Positions 11,474 through 24,600 of a stretch of DNA of 64,000 bases are shown here, in pieces. The position numbers were made by a program, and so were the translations under genes. Source of the DNA: Sanderia malayensis (lineage: Eukaryota > Cnidaria > Scyphozoa > Semaeostomeae > Pelagiidae); the NCBI GenBank assembly GCA_013076295.1, contig RQOL01000882.1:744001-808000 (forward strand), written 5' to 3'. Under the pieces are notes generated by a model. It made no database searches. It was not told the DNA's origin and saw nothing but the letters and a program-made list of their open reading frames with translations. Positions within the stretch are counted from its first letter, which is position 1. Each line of letters opens with the position of its first letter.

Positions 11474-14400
11474 ATGCCTGGTGCACAAATTATTAAAATG
11501 GGAAGTGTCTTGAATGTTGTAATAATTTTTATTGGAATTTTGCTGCTTGTTGGGGAAAGTTTTTCAGCTTGTCCAGTAACTGACCAACCAACCGAAGGAA
11601 ATAACATTTGCACCGCTACAATTTCGTAAGTTTACTCTGCAACCACACTTTAATTAAATCCTCCTTTCCTCTTCTTGCTAATTTGCTTAACTATAGCTAT
11701 TTGGGCAGCAAGAACATCATTTTTATTACAAATATTTCATGAAATACTTTTTTTTGTATTTATTGTGAGCTTTGTTTAACTCACAAAGCGAAATTAGTTT
11801 CCGTGTTTTGTTACATGCTTCAAGTGATGGAAGTTAGCTTGCACAATCGGAAATGAGCACTTGCAATTAATTATTAATTTACAAGCATTAATAATTAATG
11901 TCATGTTAACATTAAGTTAAAACACCTGAAGTTTTAAAATTTTAAAAGACTTTGGGGATCGGATTCAATCTTCGGCATCTCAAATTTCTTTCATATTAAA
12001 AATCGTTTGTTTGTTTGAATCAGATTTTTCTTTACTTCCTTTTTCTCTTTTGGGAATATCAAATTCGAATGAAAAAGATTTTGTACTTTACCCTTTACTG
12101 AAATGCTTAATGTTGTTATCATTTGATTAATTTTTAATTACAATCCCCTTTTCTGCAGATGCTTACAATCTTACACAAGAAATGAAAAAGTTTCAACTTT
12201 TCGCACAACTTACACCCAATGTGGCTGGTGGTTCACAAGAAGACGCTGCAGCCGCAGGAGGTAGACAGCCCCCCGACTCCCTTCTCACAACCCTCTCTAT
12301 TCTAATGGCTTCAAACGGTTGTGCTTGCAATGACCAGCTGTATTTAATCAGCGGAGCCCTCAACATTGAGGTTGCTGATTAACTAATGTAGATGTAGATG
12401 TTCTATGAACCCCTCCTTTGCCTGCTACCTACCCCACACCTTGCACTTGATCGTACCAAATGTTTTTGCCCCATTTGTTGTTTATTTATATCGTTATATT
12501 TATTAATTGAAAAGTTTATTTATTAAGATTTTTTTGTTTTAAGAACCATATATGTCTACAAAACAAGACAGTATTACAGACTTCTTTATGGATCAAAGAA
12601 GCAATGCTGCCCTGGCTACAAGCGAGATGGAAAGAAATGCATTCGTGAGTAATTGCAAAATTGGGTGGTAATAGCTCCATTTCTGCCTCCTTAGCTATTT
12701 ATCAAACATTTATTAAGCATTTATAAAATATTTTTAGACTATTATTGCACCTCTGTAAGCAATACCTTTTTGTTAAGGTCAATGTACAGTAATAATAGAC
12801 AGATAGACAGATAGATAGACATTTTGTTCACTCTTTATCTACAATTTATTTACTGTTTATTGAATTTTTTTTACTTCGTTTGTTACCGACCCTGCTCATG
12901 TAGCCAAACCTCTGACTGGGTCAACCAAAGGGGGTCAGCCAAACCTTTGTTTTGGTTAACCCCCTGATCTTTTGTTGAATTCTGTGACACCCCAAATTCA
13001 CCCCAAATCCACCCCAAATCCTGTCTACTTCCTACTAAACCTGATGTCAAATTTTGCATTAAAATTAGATTTAATGCATTGACCTTTGCTACTTTGGCCT
13101 TTGCTACTTTGACCTTCGCCACTGATTTTTCTTGCAGCCAAATGTGATGCTGCTTGCGTACACGGTCAATGCACTGCCCCTAATACTTGTACTTGCAACG
13201 ATGGGTACAGGGGTGCAGATTGCAGTCTCAGTAAGTTGTGCACCTCCTCATTTCATTTTCTGTATTCATGCAATTAATGCAGCTATATCTATGCAATATA
13301 TGCAGCTATATCTATGCAATATATGCAGCTATAACTAAGCAATATATGCAGCTATATCTACGCAATATATCCAGTTATATCTATGCAAAATATGCAGCTA
13401 TATCTACGCAACATATGCAGCTATATCTATACAATATATGCAGCTATATCTATGCAATGCATGCAGCTATATCTACGCAATATATGCAGCTATATCTATG
13501 CAATATATGCAGCTATATCTATGCAATATATGCAGCTATAACTAAGCAATATATGCAGCTATATCTACGCAATATATCCAGTTATATCTATGCAATATAT
13601 GCAGCTATATCTGTGCAATATATGCAGCTATATCTGTGCAATATAAGCAGGTATAACTAAGCAATGTATTGTTTTATTTTACAGAATGTTTGACTGGTAA
13701 ATTCGGAAGGAACTGTGCTCAATCTTGCCAGTGTTACAACGGTGCACACTGTGACAACGTTAACGGAAAGTGCACGTGCACTCCTGGATGGAGGGGGGAG
13801 AAATGCAACTTGAAATGCTCCCAGGGTACCTATGGTCTCAACTGCACCCACAACTGTGTGTGCCAAAATGGAGCCACATGCAATGGAGTTGATGGCTCAT
13901 GTCTATGCACAGAAGGATACATCGGACAAAGGTTAGTACCCCGAGAGTTCAAAGGTATACAGTTCATTGGCACTACACGTTTTTTTATAGGAAAATATTT
14001 TTTCAACCCAGTTCTCAAACTTTCTTAGCTATTTCCGAATTTCAGTATTAAAACTTTCTTTAGACTTTCTCAGAATAATTTGACCAGGTTTGTGTTACTG
14101 TGCATGCGCGAGAAGGCTTCGTTTTTATTCACCAAATTTCTTTATGAGCCCTGCACTACTTTTTCTAATAAAACAGTTTCCAGCTTTCTAATAAAAAACA
14201 CGTGTATTACAGTTTGTATTCATGTTTAATAGGCATGATAGAGTTTAAGGGCTGATAGCATGTGCATACGCCGTGATTTCGCTTTGTTTTGGTATATTCT
14301 TTTCATTGAATTGGATTGAATGCGTTCAAGTTGAGTTGAATTGATTTTGCTGCTCGAAATATTTTAGGTGTGAGAATATCTGTGACCAAGGTAGCTTTGG

Positions 14401-17400
14401 TTATGCTTGCCAGAAGAAGTGTCAATGTTTGAATAACGCAAATTGCTCCAATGTTGATGGAACATGTTTCTGTTCGCCTGGATGGATGGTGGGTATTTTG
14501 ACCTTTGTTACTATGACCCATGCGCTAGTATGACCCTTGGTACTATGAAATTTGATACTACCACCTTTGATACTATGACCCCTGCGCTAGTATGACCTTT
14601 AGTACTATGAAATTTGATACTACCACCTTTGATACTATGACCCCTGCGCTAGTATGACCCTTGGTATTATGAAATTTGATACTACCACCTTTGCTACTAT
14701 GACCCCTGCGCTAGTATGACCCTTGGTACTATGAAATTTGATAATACCACCTTTGATACTAAGACCTCTGTGCTACTGTGACCTTTGATACTCTGACTCT
14801 TCTTTTTCTTTTAATTTCCTTTAATTTTCATTCTCGTTTTTTCTTCGTTTTTTACAGGACGCCATTTGTAGCCGTCCCTGCCAGAGCGGTTTCTATGGTG
14901 ATGGATGTAAGTCATCATGCAACTGTACGCATTCCACTGGTTGTGATCACGTGACAGGAAAATGCATATGCAAACCGGGATATCATGGAGAAAGGTAAAA
15001 CCAATGGTTGCAGCTCTTTAAAGCCAAACTTTACGGTTAATTTAAGCCATAGTTTGCAGCTATTCCAAGCCAAAGTTTGCCCATATTTTTAGTTGATTTT
15101 TACAGCTATTTCAAGCCGGGCTTTGCAGTTATTTTACGTCAAAGTTTTCAGTTATTTTAAGTTAAACTTTACACTTAATTTAAGCCATAATTTGCAGCTA
15201 TTTCATATCATAGTATGCAGTTATTAGTAGCCATAGTTTGCAGTTTTCCAAGCCATATTTTACAGCTACATTAAGCCAAAGTCTGCACCCCTTTCTTCTG
15301 AAGTATAACCATCTTCCTCCCACTTTTTCTCTTCCAGGTGTACAACTCCTTGTCCTGCTGGCAAATTTGGTCTTGACTGCAGTCAACAATGCCAGTGCAA
15401 CAACAACAACACTTTGAATTGCACTATCGATGAAGGTCTATGTAACTGCAAACGAGACTGGACTGGCTCGACTTGTAATATAAAATGCGGTGTCCCAATT
15501 GGCAATGTGACTGTCCCATGTAAGCGGGAGTGCAACTGCACAACAAACGGAGAATGCGTTGAAAGTACTGGGAAATGCATGTAAGTTAACCCCCCCGGTT
15601 TGTGTGCTTGATTCGTTGATAACCAATGCAGATTGAAGTAACTACCGGGTAATAGGATTTCGCAATTCGCTGATGATCAACAATAGTATGCGTTAAAATA
15701 TTCAAGGGATCGCCAGGGACTACGATCTTTGGCTGATTGATTGAGATCCCCCCGTCCAACATGTCTGATTTTGCATTGGTTGTTACTGCTTTCAAGACAC
15801 TGCCACGGGGGTTCATCATTTTTTCTTTTGATTCGCAGTTGCAAAGTTGGCTACAACGGAACGCGCTGTGAGACGCGCTGCCCGGAAGGCACTTACGGGT
15901 CGCACTGCAAGTCGGATTGCAAATGTAAAAATGGCGCCAAATGCTCTCACATTAATGGCACCTGCACTTGCGAACGAGGCTGGACCGGTCTGGCCTGTAC
16001 AAGCCCGTGTCCCAGCGGTTACTATGGTAAAGATTGTGCGCACGCATGTCAGTGCTCAGAGCATGGGTCATGTGACCGATTCACTGGTAACTGTACGTGT
16101 AATGGGGAATACCATGGAAAGCTGTGTTTTCAAAGTAAGCAATGATTAAATGATTAAGCGAATGAGTTTTTGATCAGTTGATTAAATCAGTGATTAATTA
16201 CGTCATTTAATTGTTGTTTCCTTTTCTTAATTGCTACTTTGACCTTCGCTACTATGACCTTTGTTGCTTAGTTGACCTTTGCTACATTGACCTTTGCTGC
16301 TTTGACTTGTGACCCTTGTTGCTTAGTTGACCTTTGCTAATACAACCATTGCTACTTTGATTGACCTCTGCTACATTGACCGACCTCTGCTACATTGACC
16401 GTTGCTACTATGACCTTTGCTACATTGACCTCTGCTATTATGACCTTCGCTACATTGACCTTTGAACTTTGTCGCTTAGAATGTGGTAATTGGACATTTG
16501 GACTCGGTTGTCAACAAACTTGCATCTGTAACCAAACAAATTCAGTCAGGTAACTCAATGTCCCCCCTGACCTCCATTACCACACCCCACCCCATCCGCA
16601 CACCCCACCCCACAGCTTTTCATCAACATTTAATGCAACTCCCTCCCACTTCCAGGGCGGCCAATATTAACGATCATGACTATTATGATGTTGTCATATT
16701 TTTAGCTGTCACGCAATGATAGGCACATGTACTTGTAAGCCTGGTTGGCTGAAACCTGACTGTGGAACAGAACGAAGTATGTATTATTTTAACCTGTCAT
16801 CTTTGACTTTTAACCTCCAATTTTTGAGGTTTGACCTCCAAGACGTTCAGCCTTTTTGACTTTTTATTTTTCAATTCCAACTGTTCTTCTTTTGGCCTCC
16901 AAGTTTTGACTTTTTACCTCCAGCTTTTTTACCTCCAACCTTGGCTTTTACCCAGTGGGCAAACAACGTTGCTACAACGTTGAAAAAACGTTGATGTCCA
17001 ACGCTGTATCTACGTTGAAATTATGTTGGAAATGAAAGTTTTTGTCAACGTTGAAGTTCAACGTTGACACAACGTTTGTGTTGCAACTATTTTTGACCCT
17101 CCAGCTTTTGACCTCTAACTCTTGACGGGTGACAGGTCAATGCAAGGCGGGTTGGGAAAGACCAATCTGTCTCATGTACCATTTGTCCTTAATTTGTTTT
17201 CTCTTGTTTATTTACAGCCTGCCCTATTCGCCATTATGGCCCAAATTGTCAACAAATATGCGACTGTGACAACAATGCCACTTGTAGCCATTTCGATGGA
17301 ACATGTTCATGTGCACCAGGCTATGTTGGAACAAATTGCAAATTAAGTGAGTCTGCAACTTTATTATTTGCTGCATTGAGCTTTTAACTTCGAATTTTCG

Positions 17401-20400
17401 CTTTCTTGAATTTTGACCTTTCACCCCAAGCACTCACAACAATTGACCCTAACCCTGGTTGATCTATTTCTAGAATGTCCTCAAGGTAACTATGGACATT
17501 TGTGCGAGCAGTCGTGCAATTGTGCCAATGGGGCAACTTGTGATCACGTCACAGGCAGGTGTACCTGCTCACCTGGCTGGAGAGGAAGCATATGCAATGA
17601 CCGTAAGTCAGATGACCTTTGCTACTCTGGCCTTTGCTACTTTGAACTTTGCTACTTTCACCTTTGCCACGTTGACCTTTCATCACCCATTTTCAACCTA
17701 TCAGTATCACGCAATTTTTCACTTTCTGTTGTCTTAATTGTAGTTTGTCCGTCTGACAAATTCGGACAAAATTGCGCAATGGATTGCAAATGCCAAAATG
17801 GTGCAAAATGTAATCACGTGACAGGTGCGTGTCAATGCAAAGAGGGCTGGAAAGGACAAATCTGTGACAAACGTAAGTCTATTGATAATGAATGACTGAT
17901 GGTTTGAGCATTGAATATAGTGCACACCAGGCTATAATCTAAGCAGTTGATAGTTGATAGATGCACACGTATGCTTGCTCTATCTTTACAAGGTATGGGT
18001 TTCTAAGGCTGGGCAAAGATGGAGCATTGAATATAGCACACACAAGGCTATAATCTAAGCAGTTGATAGTTGATAGATGCACACGTATGCTTGCTCTATT
18101 TTTACAAGGTATAGGTTTCTAAAGCTGAGCAAAGGTGGAGTATTGAATATAGCAAACACAAGACTATATATTGAAGCAGTTCACAGTTGATAGATGCATA
18201 TATATGCTTGCTCTATTTTTACATGGGATGGGCTTCTAAGGCTGAGCAAAGATAGAGCGTTGAATATAGCACACACAAGGCTATAATCCAAGCAGTTGAT
18301 AGTTGATAGATGCATACGTATGCTTGCTCTATTTTTACGAGGTTTGGGTTTCTAAGGCTGAGCAAAGATGGAGCATTAAATATAAGCTATAAGCAAATTA
18401 GTTGATTGTATTAATTTATGATAATATATGATAATTTAATTACCTTATTTCAGCTTGTCCCGAATGGCATTATGGCTTGAGTTGTAAAGGTTTGTGTCCC
18501 TGTGTTGTCAATAATTCCGTGTCATGTGACCGGATGGATGGAACTTGTCGTTGCAATGCTGGATGGGCGGGAAACTTGTGTGACACGGGTAAGCTTACAT
18601 TGCTACTCTGACTTTTGCTACCTTCACCTTTGCCAATTTGACCTTTGCCACTTTGACCTTTGCTGCTTTGACCTTTGCCACTTTGACCTTTGCTGCTTTG
18701 ACCTTTGCTGCTTTGACCTTTGCCAATTTGACCTTTGCCACTTTGACCTTTGCTGCTCTGACCTTTGCCAATTTGACCTTTGCCACTTTGACCTTTGCTG
18801 CTTTGACCTTTGCTACCTTCATCTTTGCCACTTTGACCTTTGCCACTTTGACCTTTGCCACTTTGACTTTTGCTACCTTCACCTTTGCCACTTTGACCTT
18901 TGCCACTTTGACCTTTGCCACTTTGACCTTTGCCACTTTGACCTTTGCTGCTCTGACCTTTGCTGTGTTGTTTCTTTCAGTTTGTGCAAAAGGTTCGTTC
19001 GGCCAGGACTGCAAAAAACGTTGTGGATGCCACCCATCAAATTCAAAGGACCCCGGAAATTGTGACACGGTGACAGGTCAGTGCGATTGTAGGCCTGGCT
19101 GGAAAGGGACAACTTGTACCTCACCGTGTGACACTGGCTACTTTGGTGACGCTTGTCTCTCGCAATGTCCCTGCAACCGTGACCACATGTCCGGCGATTG
19201 TCATCATGAGAATGGTGCATGTTATTGTTCACCAGGCTACCTCGGTTATGTTTGCAATGCAAGTATGTCTAGTCTAATAATTGATTATACTCACGTAATT
19301 TGCTTTTCCTGTTACTCTACGACCATTGCTATTATGACCTTTATTGATTTGATCTTTGACCTTTGCTACTATGACCCTTGCTGCTTAGTTGACCTTTGCT
19401 ACTTTGACCTTCGCTATGTAAACATATCCAAAATGTGATCCATCCATTCTGCTTCTTGTCCCTTTTAGCCTGTCCAACTGGCCTCTTTGGAAAGGATTGC
19501 CTCTCGAAATGCAAGTGCGATTCCTGCAACCATGTCACGGGTGCATGTGTTGGTATGTAGCCCCCATCACCCCCTCCTTACCTCACCCTATCCATTAGAT
19601 ATGACCCGGAAGTGGGTCAGCGCTCACACCCTGCTCGAGACACTCCCCCCATTGCTTTCCAGTTGAAAATTCACCCAATTCTAGGGGGTAACGCATTCTA
19701 TTATTCATTATTCAAGGTGCTTCGAGATCATCGAAGACCTCCGTCACGGCCATTACTGTTCCGGTTGTTGTTGCTGTCATGCTGATCTTGTTCCTCGCCG
19801 TGGTGCTGGTGTATCGCAAACGAAAGTCGAATTCAACTGGCGCCAGAAGCAGCAAGAAGCCAATCGAATCAAGGTATTCATTCAATCGATTCTAGTCAAT
19901 GTGACGTCATCTAGTCTTATACTCGAGCACTGAATTGTACTGTAGCCTCCCACTGATAATTATAACCTCTTTTCAGGGTTGCCATGAGAGACCTGCCCGA
20001 CGAGGATGATTATGGAGTCGGCAAAGGTGAGATTGGCTTGTTAATGTGGCGCATAAACTTTTAATTTACATTACATTATACCGATTACTACCATTAGTAT
20101 CAATCAATTATTTGTTTTTTATTTCTTCTGGAAATATTCCTGTTTGCATCATGTTGTTGTTTTAACCTCGATAAGAGGGGGAGGGTGTGCAAGGGATGGT
20201 AAAGCACCGTGTATTAACAATAGTCTCATGAAGTGATCATCTCTCTATCATTAATTTATCATCAAGTCAATTAATCAATTAATATACATAAGTAATTAAT
20301 CAAGAACTCGATCAACAAATCCAGAACTCGATCAATTAATCAAGAACTCGATCAACAAATCCAGAACTCGATCAATTGATCAAGAATTCGATTAATTAAT

Positions 20401-21525
20401 CAAGAACTCGATCAATTAATCTAGAACTCGATCGATTAATACACATAAGTAATTAATCTAGAACTCGATTCACTCATTTAATTTCCTAATAAAGCTCATG
20501 TAGCCTGCTTTGCTATCCAACCAAGTCACTTAATGAATCAGTTATCCAGTCGTTTGATTACTCCATCAAAAACTCAACCACCGAATAATTATGTACTTGC
20601 TCCTCCGCAGATGACGCGAGGAATGACATGATCATCCGTGAAAACTCGTCGCCAAACCCACTTTATGACGTAGCTACGAAAACACACCCGAATTCAGCCT
20701 CAAATCCAGTCTACTTCAAGAAACTCACCTTGAAGCCTCTTCATGGAGACGAGGCTTGTTACGACAGTCTACAACGCGACGACACGAAACATGAACAACC
20801 CATTGATAACCAAGGCAACTACAGTCACCTTGGCAACCCGATTTACGACCAGGGAGGTGGGTACGACCATCTCGGTGTTGCCAGTGGCGATAAGAATTCG
20901 AAGCCTCCTTCACAGCTACCCGCTGGGCATGACTACTCGCATTTGGAGTTTGGAGATGATAATGTTCATGTTAACGGTGCTTACAGCAGTTTGGATCACG
21001 AGGGATTACGCGGGAGCTCGAGGGACACTGCGCGGGACGCAGGCATGGATTACGATCATCTTGGTAAAGTGATGATTGGTCAACATGATCCCGAGGCTAT
21101 GCGTGATGATGACGAGGTTTTGTATTCAAATTTAGAAAACCCCATATCACTGGATCCAGCGCAGTAAGTGAATCCTTATTTCAATCAGACTTTATTTTCA
21201 TACTTGATGGTTCATTTTGTCTGGCTCTGATTAACTTTGGTTGACTTTTGCTTAACTTTGATTTGCTCTGATTAGCTTGGCTTGGCTCTGATTAGCTTGG
21301 CTTGGCTACGATTAGCTTCGATTGATTTTCAGTAACACTGTTGTTGACTTTGATTAGCTTGGATGAGATTGGATTAGCTTCGATGAGATTGGATTAGCTT
21401 CGATGAGATTGGATTAGCTTCGATTGCCTCTGGTTTGTTTCGATCAGCTTCACGATTACTGTAATTAACTTTCCATTTTCTTTAGGTATTACGCAAAAGT
21501 TGATAAATCGGGAAAGAACAAATGA
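11474..21525 (+). CDS. MEGF10/Draper/CED-1-type engulfment receptor (EMI, EGF repeats, TM, ITAM tail)
   Basis: Twenty-one exons: 11474-11625, 12159-12260, 12544-12644, 13138-13230, 13685-13931, 14368-14488, 14858-14994, 15338-15580, 15839-16134, 16480-16549, 16706-16776, 17218-17346, 17474-17602, 17744-17872, 18454-18588, 18981-19262, 19469-19552, 19717-19873, 19977-20026, 20611-21163, 21486-21525. They close in frame to 1106 residues. Order: signal peptide (1-~32), EMI domain (~33-118, ending YRLLYGSKKQCCPGY), about 16 EGF/laminin-type repeats (C.C.NGA.C...G.C.C..GW.G), one TM (~851-872, VPVVVAVMLILFLAVVLVY), then ~234 cytoplasmic residues. The tail has three NPxY sites (NPLY, NPVY, NPIY), the docking motif for CED-6/GULP, and seven YxxL sites, one pair spaced as an ITAM (YSHL-x10-YDHL). 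The family binds apoptotic cells and signals engulfment through Src/Syk-type kinases. Met at 11498 is a possible alternative start. Several EGF exons are 129-nt symmetric phase-1 units, which suits duplication by exon shuffling. Confidence 0.93.
12890..13125. repeat. CCAAA/ACC-rich short repeats and 15-bp units (intron 3)
   Basis: Imperfect repeats (CCAAACCT, CACCCCAAAT) end in three copies of the CTTTGCTACTTTG unit just before the exon at 13138. Confidence 0.55.
13265..13668. repeat. 23-bp minisatellite (intron 4 of engulfment receptor)
   Basis: About 17 copies of TATGCAATATATGCAGCTATATC with a few variants. It runs almost up to the acceptor of the next exon. The same 23-bp family occurs twice in ADAM10 introns (33505-33715, 39450-39660). 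Confidence 0.95.
14500..14795. repeat. ~62-bp minisatellite built from TACTATGACC units (intron 6)
   Basis: The phrase CCCCTGCGCTAGTATGACC recurs with roughly 62-bp period, separated by TACTATGAAATTTGATACTACC. It begins directly after the splice donor. Confidence 0.85.
15005..15290. repeat. ~30-bp degenerate repeat (intron 7)
   Basis: Imperfect copies of AAGCCAAAGTTTGCAGTTATTTT fill most of this intron. Confidence 0.75.
16225..16475. repeat. 15-bp minisatellite (intron 9)
   Basis: Degenerate copies of ACCTTTGCTACATTG and ACCTTTGCTACTATG, same family as 7128-7425 and 18600-18975. It ends a few bases before the acceptor at 16478. Confidence 0.85.
16965..17098. repeat. AACGTTG-rich element (intron 11)
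   Basis: About ten occurrences of CAACGTTG/ACGTTGA within ~130 bp in alternating orientation. The hexamer AACGTT is itself palindromic, so the block can fold extensively. It is flanked by TTTGACCTCCAA repeats. It may be a small non-autonomous element, but I saw no second copy in the window. Confidence 0.6.
17905..18395. repeat. 116-bp tandem repeat, about 4 copies (intron 14)
   Basis: TTGAATATAG recurs at 17911, 18027, 18143 and 18260, a period of 116-117 bp. It is the same family as the repeat in the JmjC intron at 4954-5102. Confidence 0.92.
18600..18975. repeat. 15-bp minisatellite, about 25 copies (intron 15)
   Basis: Regular units CTTTGACCTTTGCCA and CTTTGACCTTTGCTG. Fifteen is a multiple of three, so all six frames give long artefact reading frames (TFATL or KVAKV peptides). 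The block ends directly at the acceptor of exon 16. Confidence 0.95.
20265..20480. repeat. ~20-bp ATCAATTAATCAAGAACTCG repeat (intron 19)
   Basis: About ten imperfect copies, with sub-repeats of TAATTAATC, inside the 584-bp intron before the long cytoplasmic exon. Confidence 0.85.
21200..21450. repeat. GATTAGCTT(C/G)G repeat (intron 20)
   Basis: Degenerate short repeat based on GATTGGATTAGCTTCGATGA and GCTTGGCTCTGATTA; it fills the last intron. Confidence 0.75.
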
Positions 21526-22659
21526 GAAATAACCATACAGTTTAGATTGACAAAAACATTTCAAAACAAACAATTACAGGTACATATGATGCTGTTTGTG
21601 TAGATAGAACAAATTATTTTTGCACCACCGGATTTTGTAACTAATTTTTAAAATTGATCTTTTATAAAACTGATTGTTTATAAATTTGATAGTAAATTAA
21701 ATGATTTCAAATGTCCAAACATGTTTTTACTTTAAACTTTGTAATCTTTTTCGGGATGAATTACTTACCGTTTAATTAACTAGTTAATTTACTAAATAAA
21801 AACTTACTGACATTTTAATTAACTAGTTAATTTACTAAATAATTTGCTAATCTTAGACTTTATTGACTTGCTAACTTGTTGAAACAGTAACTGGTGAATA
21901 TAACTTATAAAATTAATAAACTATTGCAACTAACTAACCTCAGTAAACAACTAAATAACTTTATCGTAAATAAATATATTAAAAACTTAATTATTAGATC
22001 TAGCTTGCCGATTTTTTAATTTAATAATTAACTAACTAAGAAGCAAACAAAGTTAATTTACTACATAATTGGTAAACTTCCTATTTCTTTAGGTATTATT
22101 GGTTTATTATCCATTTTTATAAATTATTAAGCTAAATAACCGTCATAACAAGCTTACTTGCTGTTTACAAACTTGCATATAAAGCCACCTTCTAAAATTG
22201 AAATTATTAAAGCTACATTGCAAAATATGAAACTTCGCAAAGATGATATCCTCTTTCACAGGAAGTTCATATTAGGAAAATTTAGAAAGCTTCAATTAAT
22301 AAATCATTTTGATTACAGTCATCAGTAAGTATTTAAAATTAAGAGGAAATATTAATTCGCTTAATTATGCAGTTTTTTAATTAGGGGTGGAAGAAGATTG
22401 GTGTCGGCGAAACTTGGCATCCTATAGGAAATACTTACCTAAACAGCAGGGGAGTTCATTTTTCCATCAAGCTCTTTAGATGGCTTTTTTCTTTGACTCG
22501 GTGCTCGTAACTCAATAGGTTGTCTGCTCAGTTTAGAAATATAATTATTACAGGGATGTTTACAATTTGGAAAGCGAGCTAATTGCAGTTTCAAGTCTGC
22601 AGTTTAATTCTGCTCGATTTAGAACGTCCGCTACTATGTGGCACTGTTTTTCGCAAACG

Positions 22660-23060
22660 CTTGCAACTTTATTTAGGTCAATTTAAAAGTCTGCAACTTT
22701 ATTTAGGTCAATTTGAAAGTCTGCAACTTTATCTGGGTTGTTTTTAAGGCCTGTGGCTTGGTGTACCTTCTTAAAAAGGTCTGCCACTCTACATGAGTTC
22801 TTTTAAAGGCTTGCAACTTCATATAGGTTGTTTTAAATGTCTGTGGCTGGGTTTACGTTCTTTAAAAGGTCTGCCACTCTACATGAGTTCTTTTAAAAGC
22901 CTGCAACATTTTATAGGTTGTTTTAGAGGTCTTAGGCTTGGTGTACGTTCTTTGAAAGGTCTGCAACTCTACATGAGTTTTTTTAAAGGCCTGCAACATT
23001 ATTTAGTTTCATTTACAGGTCTGCAAGTTTATTTAGTTCATTTAAAGGTCTGTGACTTTA
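22660..23060. repeat. ~30-bp degenerate tandem repeat
   Basis: Units of GTCTGCAACTTTATTTAGGT plus TCATTTAAAG, with variants GTCTGCCACTCTACATGAGT, in about 13 copies. The apparent peptides are artefacts of the repeat. Confidence 0.85.
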
Positions 23061-23642
23061 AAATAAATCGAAATTAAAGATAGTCAAATTTTATTTTAGT
23101 CATTATACATGACTATACATATGTTTTTTTTAAGAAACTATGCAAATTTTCCAGTTATTTGAAGATACACTTTTTGTTCAGCATGTTTCTGTTGCGCTAT
23201 GGTCTGCAAAATAAGATTGTAGAGGACACAAAATTAAATTGAAAAACAAGGCAAACTTGCATATTTTATTGGTTAAACTCAGTATAATTGCTATAATAAA
23301 ATTTGACAATTTCTAATTAAAAATAGCTCAATCATTTTCGATTTATGTGGATTTAATAACACCCCCTACATATTTTTATTACTTGTCAGAGAAATAATTA
23401 TGTCAATATTTTGATATTGAGAAATATTCGTAAGCATTCACCACGTTTTCATTCGGAATGCTTAAACCATCTACTTAGGTTTAAGTCTATCCATGTTAGA
23501 ATAAGGTATGTGGCCTTAAAATGATTGTTCAATATTCGACCACGCTGTTTCATTAGATCGCGGTTTGCAAAAATCTTTTTCATTCAGCAATTGAGTATTG
23601 ATTCAACGAGTTCCAAATACCAGTTTGTATAAAAGTCAGAAA

Positions 23643-23935
23643 TGCTTCATAGTTTACAATTCACCCTCATATAACGAGCTTCACTGTATATAGCAAACTA
23701 AACATCTGGTCCCTTGTTGAACTGCTACATATTATACAATTCACCCTCATATAACGAACTTCACTGTATATAGCAAACTAAACATCTGGTTCCTTGTTCA
23801 ACTGCTTCATAGTATACAATTAACCCTCATATAACGAACTTCACTGTATATAGCAAACCAAACATCTGGTCCCTCGTTGAAGTGCTTCATAGTATACTCA
23901 ATTTACACTTAGTTTAGCAAACTCCCCATGATACA
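23643..23935. repeat. 80-bp dispersed tandem repeat, locus 1
   Basis: The phrase ACAATTCACCCTCATATAAC recurs at 23656 and 23736, and in variant form (ACAATTAACCC) at 23816, giving an 80-bp period. The unit also holds TTCACTGTATATAGCAAAC and ACATCTGGTCCCTTGTTGAA. The same family is found at 29653-29935 and 52257-52965, always in + orientation. Confidence 0.95.
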
Positions 23936-24224
23936 ACGAGGTATTTTTAGGGTAACTTTCAAAGTTTATTTTTGCACTATGAAGTTTCTGCTGCTAAATT
24001 TGTCAAAACTCAACGTAATTAGTTTTAAATTGTGAGTAAATCGACTTTGAATTTCACTTAATTGCTCGTAAAGCTCGTAAAATCACTGCAGCTAATTTGC
24101 GTGAGGAAAATAGTCGGAAAAATATTTAACTGATTTGTAATATTAAATGCTGATCGCCATGTTTCATATTGGTCTAACAAACTGAATAAACAATATTTCA
24201 TAACGTTTACTAATTAATCCGTTT

Positions 24225-24600
24225 ATCGATTTATGAATCGGTTTATTATCCCATGAATTTTGTTATTAACCCACCTATTGATGGATATGTTGGGTATATC
24301 AATGGATTGATGGATAGATAGATGGATTAATCAAATAATCGACTAACGGATTGATTCGTGAATTAATGGATCCATTTGTAGATTTATGGATGGACGGATT
24401 AATGGATAGATAGATGGATTATCAATTAATCGATTATCGGATTGGTTTGTAAGTTAATGGATCCATTGGTAGATTTATGGATGGGTGGGCCAATGGATTA
24501 ATGAATGGATAGATGGATTATCAATTAATCGATTATCGGATTGATTTGTGAATTAATGGATTCATTGGTGGATTTATGGATTGTTGGGTCGATGCAGCTT
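24225..24600. repeat. GATGGATTAATCGATTATCG-type repeat
   Basis: Degenerate GATGGATT and AATGGATA repeats with a longer period of about 125 bp (ATGGATCCATTNGTAGATTTATGG recurs). Confidence 0.8.

Noticed and set aside
13238..13660. 140-residue frame of [13 protein letters not shown] repeats (also at 33496 and 39381)
   Set aside because: Artefact of the 23-bp minisatellite (three units restore frame); it is spliced out between in-frame EGF or ADAM exons.
18595..19068. Long minus-strand reading frame rich in KVAKV and plus-strand frames rich in TFATL
   Set aside because: Produced by a 15-bp tandem repeat whose length is divisible by three; the repeat is an intron between two EGF exons.
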